Positions 44,955 to 52,657 of a stretch of 64,000 bases of DNA are shown piece after piece (the first letter of the stretch is position 1; every line of letters begins with the position of its first letter). Source of the stretch: CAIVAT01 sp037133475 (lineage in GTDB: Bacteria; Bacteroidota; Bacteroidia; Bacteroidales; FEN-979). The DNA is taken from contig JBAXOB010000022.1 in the NCBI GenBank assembly GCA_037133475.1, forward strand, positions 1 through 64,000, written 5' to 3'. The notes under the pieces are model-generated. The model was given only the letters and a program-made list of their open reading frames with translations. It made no database searches and had not been told where the DNA came from. The translations under genes and the position numbers were made by a program.

Positions 44955-47024
44955 ATGGCAGCCAGTGTAAAAACACCCATCCTCAACCGCGACCTGAACT
45001 GGCTGTACTTCAACGGCCGGGTCCTGCAGGAAGCTGCGGACTCGCGCAACCCGCTGCTGGAGCGGCTGAAGTTCCTGGGTATCTTCTCCAACAACCGCGA
45101 TGAGTTCTTCCGCGTCAGGGTGGCAACCCTGAACCGGATGCTCAAGGTGGAACACTTCCATTACGACACGCCTGTAAATCCCAAGAAGGCGCTCAAGGAG
45201 ATCGGGGTCCTGGTTCAGAACCAGGAACGCGAATTCATGGAGGTTTACGAAAAGATCCTCAGCGACCTGCGCCTTCAGAACATCTTTATTGTAGATGAAA
45301 CACAGCTTTCAGAATCACAGGGACAGTTTGTCAGGAAATATTTCCAGGAGAAGGTCCGAGTAGGGCTCTTCCCGATCATGATCAGCAGTTTGCGTGATAT
45401 CTCCTCCCTGCGCGATAAATCGATCTACCTTGCGGCAACCATCGGGCGAAAAGACAAAGCCATCAAGGATGACTACGCCCTCATTGAACTGCCGACCAAA
45501 ACCATCTCGCGGTTCCTGATCCTGCCCACCGAGGGCGAAAAGCGCTTCATCATCCTGCTCGACGACATCATCCGGTACTGCCTCTCCGAGATCTTCTCGA
45601 TTTTCGGCTACGACACCTTTTCTGCCTACACGATCAAAATCACGCGCGACGCAGAGATCGATATCGACACCGATGTCTCGAAAAGCTTCCTGGAGGTGAT
45701 GACCGAAAGCCTGAAACAGCGCAAACGCGGCATCCCGGTAAGGTTTGTCTATGACAAATCGATCCCGCAGGACCTGCTCAGGATCATTACCAAACGGCTG
45801 GAGATCACCAAGGACGACCCTATCCGGGGAGGCGGGCGCTATCACAATTTCAAGGATTTCATGGGATTTCCCAACCTCGACCACCGGGAACTCGAATATG
45901 AGCCCTTTGTTCCGTTGAAACACCGCGACCTGCCCATGAACCGGAGCATCCTCTCCTCGATCAGGCAGAAGGACATCATGCTGCATTATCCCTACCAGTC
46001 ATTCCAGTATATCATCGACCTGCTGCGCGAAGCCTCCATCGATCCGAAGGTGCGGTCGATCAAAATGACCATCTACCGGGCTGCAAAAAACTCAAGCGTC
46101 ATCAACGCCCTGATAAATGCCGCCCGCAACGGCAAGTTTGTCACGGTCTTTATGGAACTGCAGGCACGTTTCGACGAGGAGGCCAACATCTTCTGGACGG
46201 AACGGCTTCGCGAAGAGGGAGTCAAGGTCATCCACAGCATCCCCGGCTTCAAGGTCCACAGCAAACTGCTCCTCATCCGCAGGAAAGAAAACAATGACAA
46301 CTTCTTCTACTCCTTCATCGGTACCGGGAACTTTAACGAGGATACCGCCAGGATCTATTCCGATGTCGCCCTGCTGACGGCAAACCAGGAGATCTGTACC
46401 GACGTGGTGAATGCATTCCACCTGATTGAAGAGAGCTACCGGCCCTATAAATTCAAAGCGCTGATCGTGGCCCCTGTCAACATGCGCAATTTCTACATCA
46501 AGATGCTTCAAAATGAGATGCGCAACGCTGTCAAAGGCAAAGAGGCCTGGGTGATCATCAAACTGAACAGCCTGGTCGACGCCACGATGGTTAAAAAACT
46601 CTACAAGGCAAGCCAGGCAGGGGTAAAGATCAAACTGATCATCCGCGGCATCTGCACCCTCATCCCGGGCATTCCAGGGCTCAGCGACAACATCGAAGCC
46701 ATCAGCATCGTCGACCGTTTCCTCGAGCATGCCCGTATTTTGGCCTTTTGCAACGGCGGCGACAACCAGTACTATATCACCTCGGCCGACTGGATGGTGC
46801 GGAATTTCGACAACCGTATCGAGGTCGCCACCCCCATCCGGGATCCGGGCATCAAGGAACTGCTCAGGAAAATCCTCGAAATCCAGCTTTCCGACAATGT
46901 CAAGGCCCGCATCATCAGCCGGGATGAGCAAAACCAGTACAAAAAAACCGACGGACCCGCCATCAGGTCGCAGGTGGAGATCTATAACTACCTGAGGGAC
47001 CAGGTTGGGGAAGTTGCAAAATAA
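44955..47024 (+). CDS. ppk1: Polyphosphate kinase 1
   Basis: PPK1 reversibly polymerises the gamma phosphate of ATP into polyphosphate. The 689-residue protein has the N domain (NRDLNWLYFNGRVLQEA), the head domain, and the two PLD-like C-terminal domains. The catalytic His is in GFKVHSKLLLI (near 432-442), and downstream motifs include FIGTGNFNEDTARIYSD and DNRIEVATPI. Its start abuts the sixA stop. The following DivIC-like gene overlaps its last 20 bp, suggesting an operon. Confidence 0.96.
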   Translation: MAASVKTPILNRDLNWLYFNGRVLQEAADSRNPLLERLKFLGIFSNNRDEFFRVRVATLNRMLKVEHFHYDTPVNPKKALKEIGVLVQNQEREFMEVYEKILSDLRLQNIFIVDETQLSESQGQFVRKYFQEKVRVGLFPIMISSLRDISSLRDKSIYLAATIGRKDKAIKDDYALIELPTKTISRFLILPTEGEKRFIILLDDIIRYCLSEIFSIFGYDTFSAYTIKITRDAEIDIDTDVSKSFLEVMTESLKQRKRGIPVRFVYDKSIPQDLLRIITKRLEITKDDPIRGGGRYHNFKDFMGFPNLDHRELEYEPFVPLKHRDLPMNRSILSSIRQKDIMLHYPYQSFQYIIDLLREASIDPKVRSIKMTIYRAAKNSSVINALINAARNGKFVTVFMELQARFDEEANIFWTERLREEGVKVIHSIPGFKVHSKLLLIRRKENNDNFFYSFIGTGNFNEDTARIYSDVALLTANQEICTDVVNAFHLIEESYRPYKFKALIVAPVNMRNFYIKMLQNEMRNAVKGKEAWVIIKLNSLVDATMVKKLYKASQAGVKIKLIIRGICTLIPGIPGLSDNIEAISIVDRFLEHARILAFCNGGDNQYYITSADWMVRNFDNRIEVATPIRDPGIKELLRKILEIQLSDNVKARIISRDEQNQYKKTDGPAIRSQVEIYNYLRDQVGEVAK

Positions 47025-47400
47025 CGAGGCATCAAAAAAAGGTAAGGTAAACTTTAAATTTGAACTTAAACCAGAGCGCAACCAGGTGGTCTTCTTAAAA
47101 CTGATCTTCCGTATCGTCTTCAACAAGTACCTCCTGACAACGGTGGCATTCGTGGTATGGATGCTGTTTTTCGACAGCAACAACCTGCTTACCCGGAACA
47201 AACTGCAGGAAAAACTCGACCTCCTGAATGTTGAGAAACAGTTTTACATGCAGGAAGTAAGGAAAGATTCAGCCCTTACGCGGCAGCTGGTGAGCGACAG
47301 CGCCCAGCTGGAGAAGTATGCTCGGGAACATTACCTGATGAAAAAACCTAACGAAGATCTTTACCTGGTGATCGACACTACTGGGGATCGACATCCATAA
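47005..47400 (+). CDS. DivIC/FtsB-like septum formation initiator protein (131 aa)
   Basis: A single transmembrane helix (about 40-57, LLTTVAFVVWMLFFDS) is followed by NNLLTRNKLQEKLDLLNVEKQFYMQEV (coiled coil) and YAREHYLMKKPNEDLYLV near the C-terminus. This fits Bacteroidota DivIC/FtsB-type divisome proteins. No ATG precedes the helix in frame: a TGA lies at 46993-46995, so translation must begin at TTG 47005 or TTG 47014, with a GAGGG Shine-Dalgarno-like site at 46994-46998. It overlaps the ppk1 end by 20 bp. The C-terminal end overlaps the convergent priA by 23 bp. Confidence 0.8.
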   Translation: MGKLQNNEASKKGKVNFKFELKPERNQVVFLKLIFRIVFNKYLLTTVAFVVWMLFFDSNNLLTRNKLQEKLDLLNVEKQFYMQEVRKDSALTRQLVSDSAQLEKYAREHYLMKKPNEDLYLVIDTTGDRHP

Positions 47401-49876
47401 GCACCCTGACCTGGCTGAAACCGGGTACCCTCCTGAACGCCTCCACCTCGTCGGACAACATCCGCTTCATCGTCACGGTGGAGGCCTCCCGCTCGATTTT
47501 AACCATGATATGCTTGATGTAATAATTCATGATCCGGGCGACCATCGGGAATTCGGGGCCCAGGATCCGCTTGCCAAACCTCTTCCTCAGCGATTTTGCA
47601 AGCAAATCGGCAGCCTTGTTGAGCAGATCGGCATCCTTGTGCTTTAACCGCACCAGCACCAGCCTGACATAGGGAGGATATTTGAACTTCTGCCGCTCGG
47701 CCATCTGCCGCCGGAACATGGCGATGTAATCGTTTTTCACCACATCACGGATCACGGCATGTTCAGGATTATAGGTCTGGATGATCACCCTGCCCTGGTT
47801 GTTTTTCCGGCCCGACCTCCCGCTGACCTGGGCCATCAGCTGGTAGCTGCGTTCGGCAGCCCTGAAATCAGGATAACTCAACATGTTGTCGGCATTCAGG
47901 ATACACACCAGGCTGACATGATCAAAATCAAGTCCCTTGGTCACCATCTGCGTCCCCACGAGGATGTCGATCTTGCGGGCCTCAAAATCCCCGAGGATCT
48001 GCTGGAGCGAATGCTTGCTGCGGGTGGTGTCGAGATCCATCCGGCTAATACGTGCCTTCGGGAAAAGCAGGGCAAGTTCCTCCTCAACTTTTTCAGTCCC
48101 AAACCCTTTCATCCTGATGCTGACCCCATTGCATTCGGGGCATTTGTCGGGGATCCGGGTGACAAACCCGCAGTAATGACACCGCAGCTGGTTGCTTTTC
48201 TTGTGATAAACCAGCGTCACGTCGCAGTTTTTGCAATTGGGCATCCAGTGGCACATGTCGCATTCAAGCCTGAGTGAAAACCCCCTCCGGTTTTGGAAAA
48301 GAATGACCTGCTGGCCCGCCCCGAGCGCCGATTCAAGCTGCTCCAGCAATGTTGACGAAAAATGGCTCTTCATCCGGCCCTGGCGCATCGCCTCCTTGAC
48401 ATTGACCACCTCGATCACCGGCATCTCCATGTTGGCATACCTTTCCGACAATTCCACAAGGCCGTACTTTCCCTGGATGGCGTTGAAATAGGTTTCAACG
48501 GCAGGGGTGGCCGAACCCAGCAGGGTTTTTGCGCCGTGCACCAGGGCAAGGTAAATGGCGGCATCGCGGCCGTTGTAACGGGGGGCCGGATCCATCTGTT
48601 TAAAGGAGGAATCATGCTCCTCATCCACCACGACCAGCCCGAGATTTGAAAAGGGCAGCAACACCGCGGAGCGTGCGCCCAGGATGATATCATACTGGCG
48701 GGTCACCCCGGCGCCACCCTTGTTTTTTTCAAGAACCGCATTCCAGATGTCAACCCGCTCATGCACGTTGAAGCGCGAATGATAAACCCCTACCCTGTCG
48801 CCGAAATATTTCCTGAGCCGGGTGATGATCTGAGTGGTCAGCGCGATTTCGGGCAACAAAAACAAAACCTGTTTTCCCTGGTCAACCACCTCCCTGATCA
48901 GCTTGATATAGAGCTCTGTCTTTCCGCTCGAGGTAACCCCGTGCAGCAGCACCACCTCCTTCGCGGCAAACTGTTCGCGGATCTGGTCCAGCGCCTGCTG
49001 CTGCCCCCCGGTGAGTTCGATGGTGTCGGTTGAGACACCCGGCCCGCCTCCCTCGAAGCGGCTGACAAGTTTTTCATAGGTTTCAAACACCCCCTTCCCG
49101 ACGAGGTTGTCAAGCTGGGCAGCCGTTCCCTTCGACAGTTTCAGCAAATCCTGGCGTTTTACCTCGACCGGCTCCCCGAAGCCGAAATGCGACAGGCTGA
49201 CAAAGGTCATGATGACCTCAAGCTGCTTCCGGGCACGTTTTTCCAGTTGGTCAAAAAGCTCCTTCATGGCCTCGTCGGAGGCAAAATCCTCCGTAAGCCT
49301 CACGAAGGTTTCGTGTTTGGGTTTGTAGGGGTCGTTGAGCTCTTCCTCCGGGAGGATGATCCCCTTTTCAATCATTCCTTTGATGACAGGGATGGTTTTC
49401 TGCAGGTCAAGGATCTTCGAGACCTCTGATATGGCAATGGTTTTACGGTTATGCAGCGCCTCCAGCAACAACAGCTCTTTCTCGTTCAGCCCCGGAAGGT
49501 CATCGGGCAATACCGGGTTCAGGGCTATCTTGGATTCGCTGGCCAGCTTGAAGGCCGAGGGCAGGGCCGCATTCATGACCTCCCCCGGGTGACAGAGATA
49601 GTATCCTGCAATCCACTCCCAGAATTCAACCTGGACAGGGGTAACAACCGGATCTTCATCCAGTACCGAAAAGAGGTATTTGGGGCTGTAGTCGGCAGGA
49701 GGGACCTCGTGAACCCTGTTAACCAGCGCGGTATAGATCTTCCTGGCCCCGAACTGTACCACCACCCTTACGCCGGGTTTCACCTGGTCATTCAGTTCGA
49801 AAGGCACCCTGTAGGTAAAGGTACCGCCCACGGGTAAAGGCAACAGGACGTCGGCAAACAGGGTGATCCGTTCCAA
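47378..49876 (-). CDS. priA: Primosomal protein N' (replication restart helicase)
   Basis: PriA restarts stalled replication forks. The 832-residue protein has the N-terminal 3'-DNA-end-binding region (FADVLLPLPVGGTFTYRVP), Walker A GVTSSGKTE near 325, DEEHDSSFKQMDP (DEAH-type box), the eight-Cys zinc region starting CDMCHWMPNCKNCDV near 548, and helicase motifs VTKGLDFDHV and QVSGRSGRK. The length is normal. The gene converges on the DivIC-like gene. Confidence 0.96.
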   Translation of the reverse strand: MERITLFADVLLPLPVGGTFTYRVPFELNDQVKPGVRVVVQFGARKIYTALVNRVHEVPPADYSPKYLFSVLDEDPVVTPVQVEFWEWIAGYYLCHPGEVMNAALPSAFKLASESKIALNPVLPDDLPGLNEKELLLLEALHNRKTIAISEVSKILDLQKTIPVIKGMIEKGIILPEEELNDPYKPKHETFVRLTEDFASDEAMKELFDQLEKRARKQLEVIMTFVSLSHFGFGEPVEVKRQDLLKLSKGTAAQLDNLVGKGVFETYEKLVSRFEGGGPGVSTDTIELTGGQQQALDQIREQFAAKEVVLLHGVTSSGKTELYIKLIREVVDQGKQVLFLLPEIALTTQIITRLRKYFGDRVGVYHSRFNVHERVDIWNAVLEKNKGGAGVTRQYDIILGARSAVLLPFSNLGLVVVDEEHDSSFKQMDPAPRYNGRDAAIYLALVHGAKTLLGSATPAVETYFNAIQGKYGLVELSERYANMEMPVIEVVNVKEAMRQGRMKSHFSSTLLEQLESALGAGQQVILFQNRRGFSLRLECDMCHWMPNCKNCDVTLVYHKKSNQLRCHYCGFVTRIPDKCPECNGVSIRMKGFGTEKVEEELALLFPKARISRMDLDTTRSKHSLQQILGDFEARKIDILVGTQMVTKGLDFDHVSLVCILNADNMLSYPDFRAAERSYQLMAQVSGRSGRKNNQGRVIIQTYNPEHAVIRDVVKNDYIAMFRRQMAERQKFKYPPYVRLVLVRLKHKDADLLNKAADLLAKSLRKRFGKRILGPEFPMVARIMNYYIKHIMVKIEREASTVTMKRMLSDEVEAFRRVPGFSQVRVLMDVDPQ

Positions 49877-49894
49877 AAATATCGATTTGCTTGT

Positions 49895-50875
49895 TTAAAG
49901 GGCAAGAATCCTTGACATCTCCAGCATTTCCATGTTGATGTCCTTGTGAAACTTGATAGCCTTGTCAAAAGGAGTAAAGGTCACCTCGTTTTTCACGATG
50001 CCGGCCATCTCACCCCGGTGGCCATCGAGCAGCCCCTTCACGGCCAGGTATCCCAGCGAACTGGCCAGAACCCTGTCAAAGGCGCTGGGAGAGCCACCAC
50101 GCTGGATATGGCCCAGGATCGTAACCCGGGCATCCATCTCGGGCAGCTTCTCCTTTACTTTGGCCGCCACCTCGTAGGCGCCGCCCATATCGTCGCCCTC
50201 GGCCACGATCACGATTCCCGAGGTCTTGCTCCTGCGCCAGTCGTGCTTGAGCAGGCGGGCGATGTTGTCGATATAGGTAGTGGTTTCAGGGACCAGGATA
50301 AACTCTGCCCCGCAGGCGATCCCGCTGCGCAGGGCGATAAACCCTGCATCGCGTCCCATCACCTCGATAAAGAACAGCCGCTCGTGCGAGTTGGCCGTGT
50401 CGCGGATCTTGTCGGCCGCCTCCACCACGGTATTGATCGCGGTATCGTACCCGATGGTGGCATCGGTGCCGTAAAGGTCATTATCAATCGTTCCGGGCAA
50501 GCCGATGATCGGGAAGTTGAACTCCTTGTCGAAAATGGAGGCCCCGGTAAAGGTTCCATTGCCGCCGATGGCCACCAATGCGTCGATCTTCTGCGCCCTG
50601 AGGTTGTTATAGGCTTGCAACCGCCCTGTATATTCCATGAAACGCGCGCTCCTTGCGGTTTTCAGTATCGTTCCCCCACGCTGGATGATATTGGAGACCG
50701 AACTGCTGTTCATCTGCTCTATCTGGTTATCGATCATGCCGTCGTAACCGCGCGAGATACCGTAAACATCAAGTCCGCAGAAAATTGCCGTGCGCACCAC
50801 CGCCCTGATGGCGGCATTCATCCCGGGAGAGTCGCCCCCCGAGGTCATCACACCAATACTCGTTATATGAGCCAT
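49895..50875 (-). CDS. pfkA: ATP-dependent 6-phosphofructokinase
   Basis: PfkA phosphorylates fructose 6-phosphate to fructose 1,6-bisphosphate, the committed step of glycolysis. The 326-residue protein shows GVMTSGGDSPGMNAAIR (ATP-binding), GGNGTFTGA, LPGTIDNDLYGTD (catalytic Asp), VEVMGRDAGFIAL and RVTILGHIQRGGSPSA. A TTG at 50881 is rejected in favour of ATG 50875 (MAHITSIGV). It is a tight 18 bp from priA and on the same strand. A -7 element at 50954-50961 is a good promoter candidate. Confidence 0.96.
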   Translation of the reverse strand: MAHITSIGVMTSGGDSPGMNAAIRAVVRTAIFCGLDVYGISRGYDGMIDNQIEQMNSSSVSNIIQRGGTILKTARSARFMEYTGRLQAYNNLRAQKIDALVAIGGNGTFTGASIFDKEFNFPIIGLPGTIDNDLYGTDATIGYDTAINTVVEAADKIRDTANSHERLFFIEVMGRDAGFIALRSGIACGAEFILVPETTTYIDNIARLLKHDWRRSKTSGIVIVAEGDDMGGAYEVAAKVKEKLPEMDARVTILGHIQRGGSPSAFDRVLASSLGYLAVKGLLDGHRGEMAGIVKNEVTFTPFDKAIKFHKDINMEMLEMSRILAL

Positions 50876-50953
50876 TTCCAATTCATTTTAAGTATGTTAT
50901 CAGATTCTTCCCTTTCCCGTCCGGGCTGAAACCGGCAGGAACCTCATTTTTTG

Positions 50954-50961
50954 CAAAGGTA
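50954..50961 (-). promoter_or_regulatory. -7 promoter element of pfkA
   Basis: Minus-strand TACCTTTG is an exact TAnnTTTG match, 79-86 bp upstream of the pfkA ATG, just past the stop codon of the neighbouring methyltransferase gene. No clear TTG box. Confidence 0.5.
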
Positions 50962-50968
50962 CAAAAGC

Positions 50969-52144
50969 CTACGAAAACCCCTTTTTCCCCGAAAACATTT
51001 CAAATTTGATGAACCTGCATTCGAGCGGGCCGTTGAAAACCGGGATGCGCCGCGAGGGTCGCAGGCCGATGAATTTGATCGATTCCAGGTCGGAGGAGAT
51101 AAACCAGGCGGTATAGCCGGCATATTTCCGCTTGAGGGTATCCCCGATCATCTTGTAAAACACCAGTGAATCCTCAATCTTCAACCGCTCATCATAGGGA
51201 GGGTTGGAGAGGATGAACCCCTTTTCAAAGGGAGGCGTGGAATCTTCAAAGGAGGCTGTTTTCAGGGTGATATCATCGTAAAGGCCCGTAAACTGCAGGT
51301 TTTCCCTAGCCGATTCAATGGCGCGTTCAGCCCTGTCAGACCCGTGAAGATTAAGTTTCACCTCCGAGACCAGCGCCTTGCACTCCTCCTTTACCTTTTC
51401 CCACAAGGCAGCATCAAAATCACGCCATTTCATAAATCCCCACTCTTCGCGGAAGAGGCCGGCCGGCATGTTCTTGGCCAGCATGGCCGCCTCGATCAGG
51501 AGGGTTCCCGAGCCGCACATCGGGTCGAACAGGGGGGTGGCAGGATCCCATTCCGAAAGCTGGACCAGTCCTGCCGCCAGCACTTCGTTGATCGGCGCCG
51601 GGCCCGTGCTCTTCCGGTAGCCGCGGCGGTGCAGCGACTGTCCCGACGAATCGAGCGCAACGGTGCACGAGTCCTTGAAAAGATGAACATTGACCTTCAG
51701 GTCGGGATTTTCGAGGTCAACCGACGGGCGGGTGCCCAGCTTGTCGCGCATGCGGTCGACAATGGCATCTTTCGACCGCTGTGCCACAAACTGCGAATTG
51801 GTGAAAACCGTGTAGGAGATCACGGCATCGATCGCGATCGAATTTTCAGGTGCGATGTAATCCTCCCAGGCAAAGGCGTAGATCTGTTCGTAAAGATCCT
51901 TCTGTTCGAGGATCTCAAAGTGGAACAGGGGTTTCAGCACCCGAAGGGCGGTGCGGCATGCATAATTCACCCGGTACATCAGCTCGGTGCCGGCGGTGAA
52001 GGAGACGGCACGGTTCAGTTTCATTACATCCTGCGCCCCGAGGGTCTCAAGTTCGGCGGCCAGCACATCCTCCAGCCCTGATACGGTTTTGGCTATTAAC
52101 GGGAAGGTTTTTTCTATTTCCAATGGATTCAATTTAAGGTTCAT
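50969..52144 (-). CDS. THUMP-domain RNA methyltransferase (RlmL N-terminal-like, 391 aa)
   Basis: Residues about 25-165 include a THUMP RNA-binding domain (VISYTVFTNSQFVAQRSKDAIVDRMRDKLG region). The Rossmann methyltransferase has FDPMCGSGTLLIEAAMLAKN (near 200, SAM-binding) and LSNPPYDERL (near 310, the NPPY motif used for base N-methylation). It resembles the first half of RlmL, which methylates guanosine of 23S rRNA, but is a stand-alone protein. The exact site of methylation is not certain. The gene stands behind a 513-bp region with no promoter consensus. Confidence 0.88.
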   Translation of the reverse strand: MNLKLNPLEIEKTFPLIAKTVSGLEDVLAAELETLGAQDVMKLNRAVSFTAGTELMYRVNYACRTALRVLKPLFHFEILEQKDLYEQIYAFAWEDYIAPENSIAIDAVISYTVFTNSQFVAQRSKDAIVDRMRDKLGTRPSVDLENPDLKVNVHLFKDSCTVALDSSGQSLHRRGYRKSTGPAPINEVLAAGLVQLSEWDPATPLFDPMCGSGTLLIEAAMLAKNMPAGLFREEWGFMKWRDFDAALWEKVKEECKALVSEVKLNLHGSDRAERAIESARENLQFTGLYDDITLKTASFEDSTPPFEKGFILSNPPYDERLKIEDSLVFYKMIGDTLKRKYAGYTAWFISSDLESIKFIGLRPSRRIPVFNGPLECRFIKFEMFSGKKGFS

Positions 52145-52171
52145 TTTTATTTTGGTTCGAAAACCAATTTT

Positions 52172-52185
52172 GGGACTAAAGTCCC
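52172..52185. repeat. Short perfect hairpin
   Basis: GGGACTAAAGTCCC: five-base arms around a four-base loop. It lies 28 bp from the methyltransferase start, and may form a leader or terminator structure. Confidence 0.4.
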
Positions 52186-52209
52186 CTGTTTGTCATTCCA
52201 TTCTCAGAT

Positions 52210-52229
52210 CCACGGCCTGAAGGCCGTGG
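52210..52229. repeat. REP-like perfect hairpin
   Basis: CCACGGCCTGAAGGCCGTGG has nine-base arms around GA. This motif class occurs as dispersed REP-like sequences in many Bacteroidota genomes; here it is one of several hairpins in the gap. Confidence 0.55.
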
Positions 52230-52276
52230 CAATTCATTCAGGGCTGGTAAGCCGTTCCCATGATCAAAATATTTAA

Positions 52277-52364
52277 ATTAACCACAATGGTCACAATGTT
52301 TTACACAATGATCACAAAGAATTCATTGTGTGCATTGTGCATTCTTTGTGTCATGGTGGTTAAT
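52277..52364. repeat. Imperfect long inverted repeat
   Basis: The left arm ATTAACCACAATGGTCACAA (52277-52296) and the right arm TTTGTGTCATGGTGGTTAAT (52345-52364) are complementary at 17 of 20 positions. The interior is AT-rich with further CACAAAG/CTTTGTG matches. The right arm resembles the sequence at 44305-44347. It could be a MITE-like element or RNA hairpin; no transposase is nearby. Confidence 0.6.
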
Positions 52365-52485
52365 ATTTAATTCTTTTTTTGACCGATCACATCCGTGATA
52401 ATCATACCCTGGTTTTTTCCTGTAGCAAATTATCTATTTTCCGTGATTAATCTCCGGTCAGACCTGGTTGCCGCTTTTTCAATTG

Positions 52486-52541
52486 CCCCGGGTTTCAGAC
52501 CGGGGTGACCGGATTGGACTTACCCCGGGGCCTTAGCCCAA
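52486..52541. repeat. GC-rich REP-like hairpins
   Basis: CCCCGG (52486-52491) pairs with CCGGGG (52500-52505); downstream CCCCGGGG (52523-52530) is self-complementary and GGGGCCTTAGCCC continues it. The composition contrasts with the AT-rich flanks and resembles paired REP sequences. Confidence 0.4.
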
Positions 52542-52633
52542 CATAATGCCATGACCCTGACGAAGATATTTATTTCGGCTCCGGCCATCGAACGGCCCCA
52601 ATTTTCCCGAAAGTTACGATTATTTTAAATTCT

Positions 52634-52641
52634 TATCTTTG
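52634..52641 (+). promoter_or_regulatory. -7 promoter element of the DUF5686 gene
   Basis: TATCTTTG is an exact TAnnTTTG match, 16 bp upstream of the start codon. The implied leader is short. Confidence 0.45.
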
Positions 52642-52657
52642 AAAAAAAGATCGCTTC

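Larger units (their letters stand above)
52145..52657. other. Repeat-rich intergenic region
   Basis: This 513-bp divergent gap contains hairpins at 52172-52185, 52210-52229 and 52486-52541, a long imperfect inverted repeat at 52277-52364, and the -7 element of the next gene at 52634-52641. I see no open frame with protein character. Confidence 0.6.

Noticed and set aside
15294..47024. A common phosphate regulon linking pstSCAB, sixA and ppk1
   Set aside because: No shared operator was found, phoU/phoBR are absent and the loci are 26 kb apart; only the sixA-ppk1 pairing is supported.
46092..47201. 369-codon antisense frame over ppk1
   Set aside because: PPK1 is complete and conserved on the plus strand; the antisense frame has no family features.
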